From positions 11,722,719 through 11,786,718 of the forward strand of contig OX392541.1 of assembly GCA_947623455.1 (NCBI GenBank): 64,000 bases of DNA, in the 5' to 3' direction. Positions 45,501 to 54,890 of the stretch are shown here, in pieces (position 1 is the first letter of the stretch; every line of letters begins with the position of its first letter). Origin of the DNA: Mimachlamys varia. Lineage: Eukaryota > Mollusca > Bivalvia > Pectinida > Pectinidae. Under the pieces are notes generated by a model. That model was not told the DNA's origin and ran no database searches. It saw only the letters and a list, made by a program, of their open reading frames with translations. A program made the translations under genes and the position numbers.

Positions 45501-48500
45501 GATATCAGCCAGGTGGTATAGGACAAGTAGTAAGCACCTGATAAGGCAGTTTCTGCGAACTCCTCAGAATTGTATATGATAGAACTGTATGTGTTAATTC
45601 TATTGCTTGTATAATAATTGTATATCTATGTACTGTAAAGCGCTTTAGAGTGGCTTATATTAGCTAGATAGGGCGCTATATCAAATATTGTATATTATTA
45701 TTATTAATGCAATAAAACAGAGTTCAGGATATACTAAAATACTATAATAATATAACTCTATCGAAATAGAAAACCAACAAGGTATTGAGGAAACACTAAA
45801 ATACACTGAAAAGTCTTATACAAGAACTGGAGAGACATACAAGAAACTGAGGAAACAATATACAAAAAAAACGGAAAAACAACAACAGGAACCGAGGAGA
45901 TATAAAACAAGAGGGAAACTAAGACAGAAACAAGAGGGACACAGAAATATCGGAAAAACACAAAAAAAAAACTGAAAAATACACAAATAGTTAATTTAAA
46001 AACTTTTATGAAACGCCATTATTTGGCTTTATAGGTTATGATGAATATTATCTTATTGTTTGTAAATTATGTTTTCAAAGTAGCCGAAATACACGGCATA
46101 TTAACCATTACCAAACCAGGTTAATTATAACAACATTTTTTTACTTATCATCCGTAGATGCTGCGTCTAAATATTTAATAGGATACGCCCTGTATTACTA
46201 CTCCTTCTCTTCCTGGGACGGGAGATCAGCCTTCCTCAACGATATCTACGTATGTCCGAAACACAGAGGCAGGGGCATAGGATCAGCTCTACTGAAAAGA
46301 GTGGCACAGGTACATATTTCATTTTTATCTTTTCATATAGCGTGTTCCACTTATCGGAACGTTCTAGGTGTGCCAACTTGGAACTGATCTGCTAAATGGA
46401 ACAGAACGTGCCGAATTCCGTTCCTGCGGGTGAAAATCTAATAATCGAAAATAAAAAAAGAAATAAATTTTCCGGAAATAACCAACACGGTTCAGTCATC
46501 TAATCTGAAAAACAATGCGAATAATCGCTTTTATTTACAAGTTTTTCACACTATGATGCCATTAGAAGTCGGTAATGATATATTTTACCAATGAAATGCA
46601 GTCAAACTGGTTACAGTTCGGTTTATTTAGAAGTTATCTAATATCTGAAACGAAAAACTTTCTCTGGCCGCCATATTGGATCTAACTTGGAACGTTCCCG
46701 ACGAACCGGTTCGTTCCGGCGGAACGTCGCGTTCCATTTAGCGGAACGTCCGGTTCGTTCTGGAGCAACCGGAACGTTCCGCTAAATGGAACACGCTAAT
46801 AGTTTATTTCTGTGATGAAATGTGTATTTCCTCGAAGAAATGGGCCTGTATTAATGAAACTGTTGTTATACTCAAGCATGAATTTTGTGTTCAAGTTATA
46901 TTTCTTATTTCGGTTATTACTTCTTAGAAAACTTAATGGATTAAATAATTAAAATAATAAATTTTATATAATATCTTTCTGTTCAATTTGATTGTTTTGT
47001 TTTCTATTTTCTATTGACTTTATAATCTTTCATAGAATTGAATACGGGCAAAGATGTTATAGAATGTATTGAGGATTTACGTAAATGATCATTTTAACCC
47101 ATGTAATCGTATAAGACTATAAGACTCTTTCATATGCGTGTATGTAGGATAGGGATATTCCACCCGAGGTGTCACAAAATGTGGTGAAACTCGAGGCTTG
47201 CCGAGGGTTTTACCACATTTTGTGATCCCGAGGGTGGAATATCCCTATCCTACATACACGCATAATGAAAGAGTCTTTTTCTCTCATATCAACTACCCGA
47301 ATAACCTCAAAAACCATGAAAATATGTTTAAACAGGCTACCATTTTGAAATTTTTAACTTTTTCCTTGAGCTTTTTTGACGAAAACGAATTAGACAGCGA
47401 GTTTAAGCATACCCTGTATTTGCAAACGCAGTTTGCGCAGAAAGTTAATCTCCTCTTCCTGGTGTTTATGGTTAACATTTTGTGAAGGGTTTTAATTTTA
47501 TCATGCCGTCGTTTTCCGTTTCCGGCATCAGAGTTTACCGTATTCGTGACGTCACGTCATTGTTGGGCCATTGTGACGTCACGTCGCGTGAAATGCTATG
47601 TAAGATAGATTTTTCTCTCATATCTCGACATGTTGGATAGGGTTTGCCCATGTAAGAAAGCTATGTAAGAAAAATCTATCTTACATAGCATATCACGCGA
47701 CGTGACGTCACAATGGCTCAACAATGACGTGACGTCACGAATACGGTAAACTCTGATGCCGGAAAGAGAAAACGACGGCGTGATGAAATTAAAACCTTTC
47801 ATAAAATTTTAACCATAAACACCAGGAAGAGGAGATTAATTTTTTTGCGCAAACCTTGTTTGCAAATATAGGGTATGCTTAAACTCGCTGTCGAATTCGT
47901 TTTCGTCAAAAAAGCTCAAGGAAAAAGTTGAAATTTCAAAATGGCAGCCTGTTTAAACATATTTTCATGGTTTTTAAGCTTAATTGGGTAGTTGATATGA
48001 GAGAAAAAGACTCTTTCATTATGTGTGTATGTAGGATAGGGATATTCCACCCTCGGGATCACAAAATGTGGTAAAACCCTCGGCAAGCCTCGAGTTTCAC
48101 TACATTTTGTGACCCCTCGGGTGGAATATCCCTATCCTACATACACGCATATGAAAGAGTCTTATATTCTTACATAGCTTTCTTACATGGGCAAACTCTA
48201 TCCAACATGGCGAGATATGAGAGAAACCACCAATAATAATGATTCTATAAATGATTAATAGTAAATATAAAAATTAGGAGGGGAAGAGAGTGTTTCCCCT
48301 GTCGGTCCCTCCCAATCCTAATGAAATGTAATCACTTTGTACATATGTAGCTAGTATTGCATGGCAGTAGATGTATTCATTTTATAGACATTTTTCTTGT
48401 TTTTACCTGTAATATGTGCTGTTGCATCATGTCACAGTATGTTCCTCACACGCAGTTAATTTTGGTGACTGGACGTTACGACAAAAATCAGAATCAGAAA

Positions 48501-50045
48501 CCCTCAATAACTTGGTCCCAGTTTTCGCAAAATTGGTTTAATTGCTGTTAAGAAAGATATCATGTCATGAAATTAATTATTTGAAACCATTTGAAGATGT
48601 TTTTAGGGGTAGCGAAACAATCAAATTGAACAGAAAGATATTATACGAAATTTATTATTTGAATTATTTAAAAACATTTAAGATGTTTTCTTTGTCAGGA
48701 GTAGCAAAACATTCAAATTATACAGAAGCGTCAATAATTTCTTAAAATCTAATAAACTAGGGACAATATATGAAAAAATGACATATTTACACGATAACCA
48801 TTGAAAAGGACCAGGTGTTCCGAAAGGATAGGCATGTGCTGCTTCATCCACGACACCCGCCATGTTAATTGAGGTCGCATCGAAATCTAGTTTACAAAAT
48901 TTAAACCGGAAACAATTTACTCATTTGTTAGGACAGGTTATCCAAGCCCAAACTACACTCCTTCCTAAAAACACACATATGAAACGATTGTTTTTTCCTT
49001 AAAGTATTCCACTAAAAAAGATATATGGTTACAATGTATAGATGTATTATATAGATAAATCTAATGTAAAAAAAACAATCAGAAATACCAAAGCGTCAAC
49101 AAAACCATAATTCGAACTCAAAACCGATTACACTAGGGGCAAAATAGAAACAAAGGAAAGATTTACATGTAGACTCTCGTAAAAGCACAAGATAATAAGA
49201 CCAGGTGTTCCGGAAGAGTAAGCGTCTTCTGATTCATCGACGACACCCGCCATGTAAATCTTGGGCACATCCAAGTAAGCATCAATCCTCAGAATGAGAA
49301 CCGAGTCATCATTGTCATCACAACAAGTAAACACACTAACAAGCAAACTCAAAAACGTCCATCTTCATATCACACAAAGATACAAAATATTTCACGATGA
49401 GATCAAGGTGGCGACCATAAAACTTGCCCATAGTCTTCAAAATTGTTTTGATTGTAACTCTCCTGTGTGGAATATAAAGTAATTTGTGTTAGCACGGTCA
49501 CAGGTTCAGAGACTGCAGCCTGTGTTTTTGAACATATGATTTTTTCACAAAACACCATAAAGAAATAATGTTGTTGTTTAATGGTCATTTATTAATGACA
49601 TACACAAATTGTGACACTCAAAACTCCGTTTTACTAAATGTAAAAGTTATAGTAATACAAGCATCAGTAGTGTATATGGAACAACAAAGGTGAGGTACAA
49701 ATGATAGTCGATACAAATGATAGGCAAAAAACAAGTATACTGTACATGTACGTAGCAAAGATACAAATATATATAAGAAATAGATATAAAATCAAGTCAA
49801 CAATCAAATATAAGTATTGTTTTGATTGTTTCTCTTCTGTATGGAAAGCACGAAGTTTATGGTGTTGTTGTTCATTCCAGGATGTCGTGGAGAATGGCTG
49901 TATGCTACTGGAATGGTGTGTCCTCAATTATAATACCAAAGCCATAGAGTTTTACAAGTCCAAAGGGGCCGTAGATCTAACCGCAACCGACAGTATCCAT
50001 GTATATAGGCTACCAACCTCAAGTCTGGAAAAATTAGCAAAATAA
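42547..50045 (+). CDS. Diamine/thialysine N-acetyltransferase (SSAT family), five exons, complete
   Basis: Exons: 42547-42612, 44828-44879, 45293-45352, 46158-46309, 49881-50045. All joins are GT-AG and in phase, giving 164 aa, close to the ~170 aa of animal SAT1/SAT2. The enzyme should transfer an acetyl group from acetyl-CoA to a polyamine or a thialysine-like amine in the cytosol. It begins SEFTIRRSTEEDTEEIYRMC, typical of the family's first strand and helix. Residues in exon 4 give YALYYYSFSSWDGRSAFLND, matching the SSAT motif before the acetyl-CoA loop, then RGRGIGSAL (GNAT motif A, R/Q-x-x-G-x-G/A). The final exon carries the conserved NTKAIEFYKSKGA segment. SAT1 and SAT2 specificity cannot be separated by eye. 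AATAAA overlaps the stop codon (50041-50046). Divergent partner of the reductase gene. Confidence 0.94.
42613..44827 (+). other. Intron 1 of the acetyltransferase gene
   Basis: 2.2-kb AT-rich intron. Small open frames of up to about 83 codons occur on the minus strand but none shows a domain, splice context or codon pattern that would support a gene. Confidence 0.75.
44930..44998 (+). repeat. tRNA-like SINE head
   Basis: TTAGCTCTACGGTAGAGCAT and a B-box-like GGTCGCGAGTTCGAGCAC resemble a tRNA gene's internal promoter. The ends do not pair into an acceptor stem. It lies in intron 2, 50 bp past exon 2. Confidence 0.6.
45625..45706 (+). repeat. SINE-like 3' tail
   Basis: AAAGCGCTTTAGAGTGGC, then GGGCGCTATATCAAAT and an ATT run resemble the 3' end of invertebrate SINEs such as the one at 10660. 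No clear head was found upstream. It lies in intron 3 of the acetyltransferase gene. Confidence 0.55.
45765..45975. repeat. Purine-rich degenerate tandem stretch
   Basis: About 200 bp almost free of T runs, with repeated GGAAACACTAAAATAC, AACTGAGGA-like and AACAAGAGGGA words. The hydrophobic open frame on the opposite strand is a composition effect. It lies in intron 3 of the acetyltransferase gene. Confidence 0.6.
46338..46798. mobile_element. MITE with TAGCGTGTTCCA ends
   Basis: The left end TAGCGTGTTCCACTTATCGG and right end CTAAATGGAACACGCTA are inverted repeats. Inside, GGAACGTTC and CTAAATGGAACA words recur in both orientations, so the arms are themselves repetitive. It is inserted 28 bp after exon 4 of the acetyltransferase gene. 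Confidence 0.8.
47119..48165. mobile_element. Large palindromic foldback element, 1,047 bp
   Basis: The ends ATAAGACTCTTTCATATGCG and CGCATATGAAAGAGTCTTAT are exact inverses, and complementary arms continue inward for almost 500 bp on each side (TAGGATAGGGATATTCCACC, GTTTAAACAGGCTACCATTT and GACGTGACGTCAC all mirrored). Each arm end contains a smaller nested palindrome around ACAAAATGTGGT. No transposase frame is seen. It lies in intron 4 of the acetyltransferase gene. Confidence 0.93.
48166..48230. repeat. Extra copy of the foldback element's central segment
   Basis: ACATAGCTTTCTTACATGGG, CAAACTCTATCCAACATGG and CGAGATATGAGAGAAA repeat sequence found near 47615-47670 at the centre of the adjacent palindrome, so part of the element lies outside its apparent end. 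Confidence 0.8.
48740..48880 (+). repeat. Dispersed repeat family A, copy 9 (central part)
   Basis: Diverged partial copy with ACCAGGTGTTCCGAAAGGAT and CCACGACACCCGCCATGT. It lies in intron 4 of the acetyltransferase gene, 200 bp before another copy. Confidence 0.8.
49075..49445 (+). repeat. Dispersed repeat family A, copy 10 (full length)
   Basis: Full-length copy in intron 4 of the acetyltransferase gene, with CCAGGTGTTCCGGAAGAGTA and all flanking blocks. The reverse-strand open frame of 74 codons is shared with other copies but shows no coding constraint (see rejected items). Confidence 0.9.
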
Positions 50046-50504
50046 ATATAGTATTAAATTTTTATTTTAAGTACATTTTTTTGTGACCACAAGTCGCCGG
50101 TGATTTCGAATAGGTCACCTGGGTACTCATACAAATATCAAAGTTACCTGTTTTATATACTCTAGTTTCGCCCTACCTGGCTGAATTAAATTCATGTCGT
50201 ATTTTCTGCACATCTTTTCGTCTCATTCACCTAAAACATCGATATCGGTAATAGCAAATTCCTGATATTACGAAATGTTTTTCATGGTCCCCAGAAATTC
50301 GTTATAAACGATGTTGACTGTATGTCCGTTATTTGGTGTAATCCTTTCCGACATACTTTCTCGTGTCCTATTCTTCCATCCTAGCGTCAGTTCCCATACG
50401 AATTTATCTACTATACATGTGATTTAAACTTGGTCGATAGAGAGAAAATTTCATACCATATACCAATTAAAAACAAGTTATTATAACTTGTGTAATTACA
50501 ATTT

Positions 50505-50680
50505 TGATGGCCCGGATGTAAGCATGCGGGGAGTCTTATTATAAGAGGGAACCAAAACCTAGTTCAAACAAACGTGGTCGGAAAGGAAAAACCGCCACGT
50601 ACGCCTCTTGGCCCGTTAGTAAGAATGTTTTACCATTGCATTGCCTTCTCAACCGGTAACGCCACTCGGATCCATCTGCA
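50505..50680 (-). mobile_element. Worn tRNA-derived SINE
   Basis: GGCCCGGATGTAAGCATGCG and GAGTCTTATTATAAGAGGGA match the 3' part of the SINE family in inverted orientation. The tRNA-like head is largely unrecognisable. Confidence 0.5.
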
Positions 50681-51604
50681 CAGCGTTTCGATGTCTACCT
50701 GGCCTCGATGATTTCCGATTCAAAGACGAAAAGACGCAATAACAGATCCAGTGCATGTTGTGAGATTTACTTTAAGACAAAAAAAAAGAAAATAAATTTT
50801 CGGAATTAGTAACAAAACTTAACAAAAATATCTAATGTTTGAACATTATAATCCTTTTTTTTTCTTCTTTGTTGATACATAGCAGTTCTGCTAAATGTTA
50901 ATAAATATATTGGAGAGGAGGGAGGGGGAAACCTTTATATCATGGAAAGATCTCTCCTTAACACTGCCTTGTCATATTTTCATTGTGATGTCAATTTTTA
51001 TGTTAGCAAGTTGATTTCAGCAGTACAGATTTAAAATATTCAAAATAAAGAAACTATAATGCAATGACAAATGACTTTCCATGTGTCTTTTTTTTAATTT
51101 TACATAAGAAAAAGTATTTCGTCATTTCAAAAATAAGACTTTACGCATGAGCAGATCCTTAGTGTGATCCACACTACTACAAAATAGGAATTGCGCAATT
51201 CATGGATATTTCGTCATGTTTACAAAACTCATGTTACGTATGTAGCAGGTACACTTTCAGACTCAGGAAACCTGGAAATATATATTTGTAATATTGTACA
51301 GTGATGTCGAACCTATAAATAGTGCTAAGCATCACCTCACGTGGGTATGTACAGTATACAGAAATAACACATTACATTCGTTCACCATGGGAACATTTCC
51401 CTAAAGTATGTGACATTTTATAACATTGAGTTCGAGAAATGTGACACAAAACATTGCCATACCATGATAATGTATCTAAAAATAGAACAAACGGTTATCT
51501 TATATTTGTAACAGATTTTATTTCAAAAGTTTTATTAATTCATGGAAAATCCCCAATACAAGGTGTTTATACATATACATACACCTCTGTTCATTAAAAC
51601 ACCT

Positions 51605-51843
51605 GGGCCCAGTTGTTCAAAGGGTGATTAGCTTAATCACTATTTAACAACATTTTTCAAACTTTAATAATTTTGTCATTATACAAGGTAAAATCTTACA
51701 ATTTTGCATATACATTGATATTATTATTTATTTGATATCTGCAAAGTTGTAACTGTATACATGGTTTTGTTGTGAAGTTACAGGTTAATTAAAATTTGCG
51801 CTAATCACTGATTAAGCTAATCACCTTTTGAACAGCTGGGCCC
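51605..51843. mobile_element. MITE with GGGCCCAGTTGTTCAAA ends
   Basis: The left end GGGCCCAGTTGTTCAAAGGG followed by GTGATTAGCTTAATCA is mirrored by TGATTAAGCTAATCACCTTT and TTGAACAGCTGGGCCC on the right. The middle is AT-rich without coding capacity. A single related end, GGGCCCGTATTCATTAAACA, lies at about 63542. Confidence 0.88.
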
Positions 51844-51984
51844 TGGTATTAATACTATGATAAATAATATTTATAGCATCCACTTGTCTTACATACTTTA
51901 GATACTGCAAACGTATAAAAATCTTGCTGGAAAGGTACGTCAACCTTTCGACCTGCCCGGAATTCGACATACAAAGTGTATATT

Positions 51985-52435
51985 GGTTTCGAAACAGCTG
52001 TATGACGCAGTTTAATTCATTTTGCGGCTACAGTGTCTATTATCAAATTTAAAATTTGTAGCATGTGTGTGTGCTACGTCAACTTTCAGGATAGGGGGTG
52101 GTAGACGCTGCTGGGGGATATTTATTTCCCAAGGTTTGCTGGAGCCTCCATAGCCACAGTTATCTCTTTTGATTAGTGGCACGGTTCATATTATACACTC
52201 TCTCGTAGTACACGATTTGAAGTTATACAGTACTTATTTAATTTTTCTTCTTAATTCATAACGTTAATGGGTTTACGCACCTGACTCTTTTGCTTCTTAT
52301 CTAGTTTAGAAATGTTGGATTCCCACCTTTTGGCCTGTAGCATTACTGACGAGTCCCAGAAGGACGAAACAGCTGTATGGTGCAGTTTAATTCATTTTTT
52401 TAGTATACTGTATCTTTTACTGTGTGTAAGTTACG
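51985..52435 (+). mobile_element. Hammerhead-bearing repeat (family B), copy 3 with tandem junction
   Basis: Begins inside a ribozyme (GAAACAGCUGUA at 51991-52002), runs through the whole unit with GGAGCCTCCATAGCCACAG and TTCCCACCTTTTGGCC, and reaches a complete ribozyme whose cleavage point is after 52377. The two cleavage points are 375 nt apart, so the copy preserves one full monomer plus the start of a next one. Confidence 0.85.
52340..52383 (+). ncRNA. Hammerhead ribozyme, intact core
   Basis: Order: stem I GCAUUA, core CUGACGA, stem II GUCC-CAGAA-GGAC, core GAAA, short palindromic stem III giving ACAGCUGU, cleavage after GUA, then UGGUGC closing stem I with two G-U pairs. All invariant core bases are present. 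Confidence 0.85.
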
Positions 52436-52889
52436 TAATCTTATAGGCGTAGTATATTATAAGGTAAGTTTGTTTTTTAAATGCGTTGTAAAAATAGAAG
52501 GTAATATTGTAATTCACGATTTCTTGAAACATAAAATAGGTAAAACGAGAATGGTAATTGAGTTCCAAAAGATGATTGAATATCAAAATATTGACATCGT
52601 ATCAAATCATAACAAAATCATGTCATTTATTTATACATTGAGAGTAGGTATATATAACATCACAGTGAGATTACTACTGTAACCATAATAAAATACAAAA
52701 TGTCTTCCCTGAAGGTTCGGTCGGATTTCTCTGTTACTCTTTATAAAAACAGGTTGATTTAAGCAAAACTGGGATAACGATATAAAATAGAGGCATGTCA
52801 TTACTTAGCACCTACGCGAGACTCGGTAAAAACTGACAAAAGTTCTAAACTTTGCTATCAAAAACATCATTTAACCTTGGGGATTACTT

Positions 52890-53039
52890 AAAAAAAATCT
52901 GAGAATACAAAAGTGTCAACAAAACCATAATCGGAACTAAACTCGAGGCAAAATAGGAACAAAGGAAAGATTTACATTGAGACTCTCGTAAAAGGGCAAG
53001 AGAATAAGACCAGGTGTTCCGGAAAAGTAAGCGTCCCCT
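52890..53039 (+). repeat. Dispersed repeat family A, copy 11 (truncated)
   Basis: Runs from AATCTGAGAATACAAAAGTG through CCAGGTGTTCCGGAAAAG and stops at GCGTCCCCTG, exactly where the perfect palindrome begins. Confidence 0.82.
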
Positions 53040-53077
53040 GCATCAACATAATCATGTAAACATGATTATGTTGATGC
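53040..53077. repeat. Perfect 38-bp palindrome
   Basis: Arms GCATCAACATAATCATGT and ACATGATTATGTTGATGC are exact inverses around two bases (AA). As RNA or single-stranded DNA it would form an 18-bp hairpin. Confidence 0.95.
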
Positions 53078-54663
53078 ACTAATTTTAGTGCATAACATAA
53101 TTTAAGGTCACTCGGTTCCTTTGTCAATATCCATAGGAATTTCATGAAATTTCACTCAAATGTTTACTAGTGTATAAAGAACAAGTATTATTATTGTAAT
53201 TGGCCGAAAAACTGCAGAAATCTTTTTGGGGTGAAAAACTGATATTTTCAGGGAAAACACCAGAAAGAGCGAAATCAAGAACTAACATTTTAATGTTTTA
53301 ATGTATTACAATCCTAACATTATATATACATATAAAACAGCAAAGAAGGCAAATATTTTACGTTTCGTATAACTTTTATTCAACAAAACAAACAATTATA
53401 TGTATGTTTTTCATCAACATTTTCAAATATCAAAACATTGTGTGGATGACAAACTAATTTTTTAAAGTTATGTAATGAAGAAACAATCCTTATTTAACAA
53501 AGCATGAAAAAATTGAACCAAAAAAACATTATTTCACTTAAAATTTGGGGAAAATAATCAGAATTATTGTTTTTTTTTTATTTCAATTGCCTCCCATTTC
53601 ACTGCAACTGGACTTAATTGTAGGAGGTATAGATTTTCCCATATCACATAATGCGTTGAAAGTAGTGAGATACTAGGTTTATCGATTGCTTTAGCCTGAT
53701 TTGAATGTATCCACTCGCCTGGTATCAGATTACACCGAAAATAGTTTATAACTAGCATTTATGTCATTTATTGAATAGTGATATCATCAGAACATGTTGC
53801 ATTAAATATCGAATAAATATAAAGTAATGAGTTTGTTTCATGATGCAGTTGTAAAGAATTGAAGGGGACATATAGGTTGTCTTGGTGTTTACATTACTAA
53901 TAGATGAACGAGGGTGAATGGGGAACCCGCTTATGAAACTCACATCATGACATCGTTGTAGAGAAAAACACAAACGCTTGTTACCAGTTCAAAGCCCTTG
54001 TATTCACTCCCAAATATATGTTTTACATAAACAGATTTCTGATAAATGGGAATAACTCAAATACATTGGAGTTACTATAATTACCTCCCCTATACTAGAC
54101 TGTATTGTTTACACAACACGTTTACACAAGATCAGGTTGATATAGTCGATAATTACGCAATCAACTTAACCTTCTAGCGTTTACATTGATTCTGGCAGAC
54201 GCTTGGGTCTTTGCCGGATTGCAAATTGCATGATCATCGGCGTATGTATGGTGAATTTCTTACCCTCGATAGGTATCAAATTTTATATCCGCCAAAGCGG
54301 CCATGTTTTTGCCAAAAACGATAATCAACGGACCGAGAGACCTTAAGCAGGTAAATGCAATGGTGAATTGCCAAACTTACAATACTTTGCGTCGAAAATA
54401 ATATACACTAACTGTAATTAGCGAAATCATAATTTAGCAGACACAAGTCGCTAAAATGAGAATACCGCTAAAATATGTACGTTTACAGTACGCTATCCTG
54501 TTAAACTAAAACTAATAACCTGCAGGCACGGCTGGGCGTATTTCTCGTTTCCATTTCTAGCAGAGCATAAGATGATTGAGATATCGAAATATAATCACTT
54601 TTGTTAATCAACGCTGTTTAGCATTTGGCGAAAACTTTTAAAAATATTGCTAGAAAAACGCAT

Positions 54664-54890
54664 TACAGATGGCATAACGCACACATATGCTGCATCTTTT
54701 GAATTAAGTAATGGATACAGTATGCCGAAAAAATGAAATAAATTGCATCATACAGCTGTTTCGTCCTCCGAAGACTCTTCAGTGATGCTAGGGGACAAAA
54801 GATGGGAATCCAAAATTTCTAAACTAATGTAGAAGCAGAAGGATTAGGTGCGTCAAAAAGCCCTTTCATTTATGAATTTAAAAGTGAAAT
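54664..54890 (-). mobile_element. Hammerhead-bearing repeat (family B), copy 4
   Basis: Minus-strand copy with the GCGCACCTAATCC-like block, TTCCCATCTTTTGTCCCCTA, the ribozyme, and the downstream block with CGGCATACTGTATCCATTAC and GCAGCATATGTGTGCGTTAT. Confidence 0.85.
54745..54788 (-). ncRNA. Hammerhead ribozyme, best preserved copy (type I)
   Basis: On the minus strand: stem I strand GCAUCA, core CUGAAGA, stem II GUCU-UCGGA-GGAC (one U-G pair), core GAAA, stem III within ACAGCUGU, cleavage triplet GUA, then UGAUGC, an exact complement of GCAUCA. The scissile bond is between plus-strand bases 54751 and 54750. The very short stem III is typical of hammerheads in animal retrozymes, satellites and Penelope-like elements, which often work as dimers. 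Confidence 0.9.

Noticed and set aside
49701..50045. 114-codon frame as a separate intronless gene
   Set aside because: Only its last 54 codons are coding. They are the final exon of the acetyltransferase gene, starting after the AG at 49879-49880.
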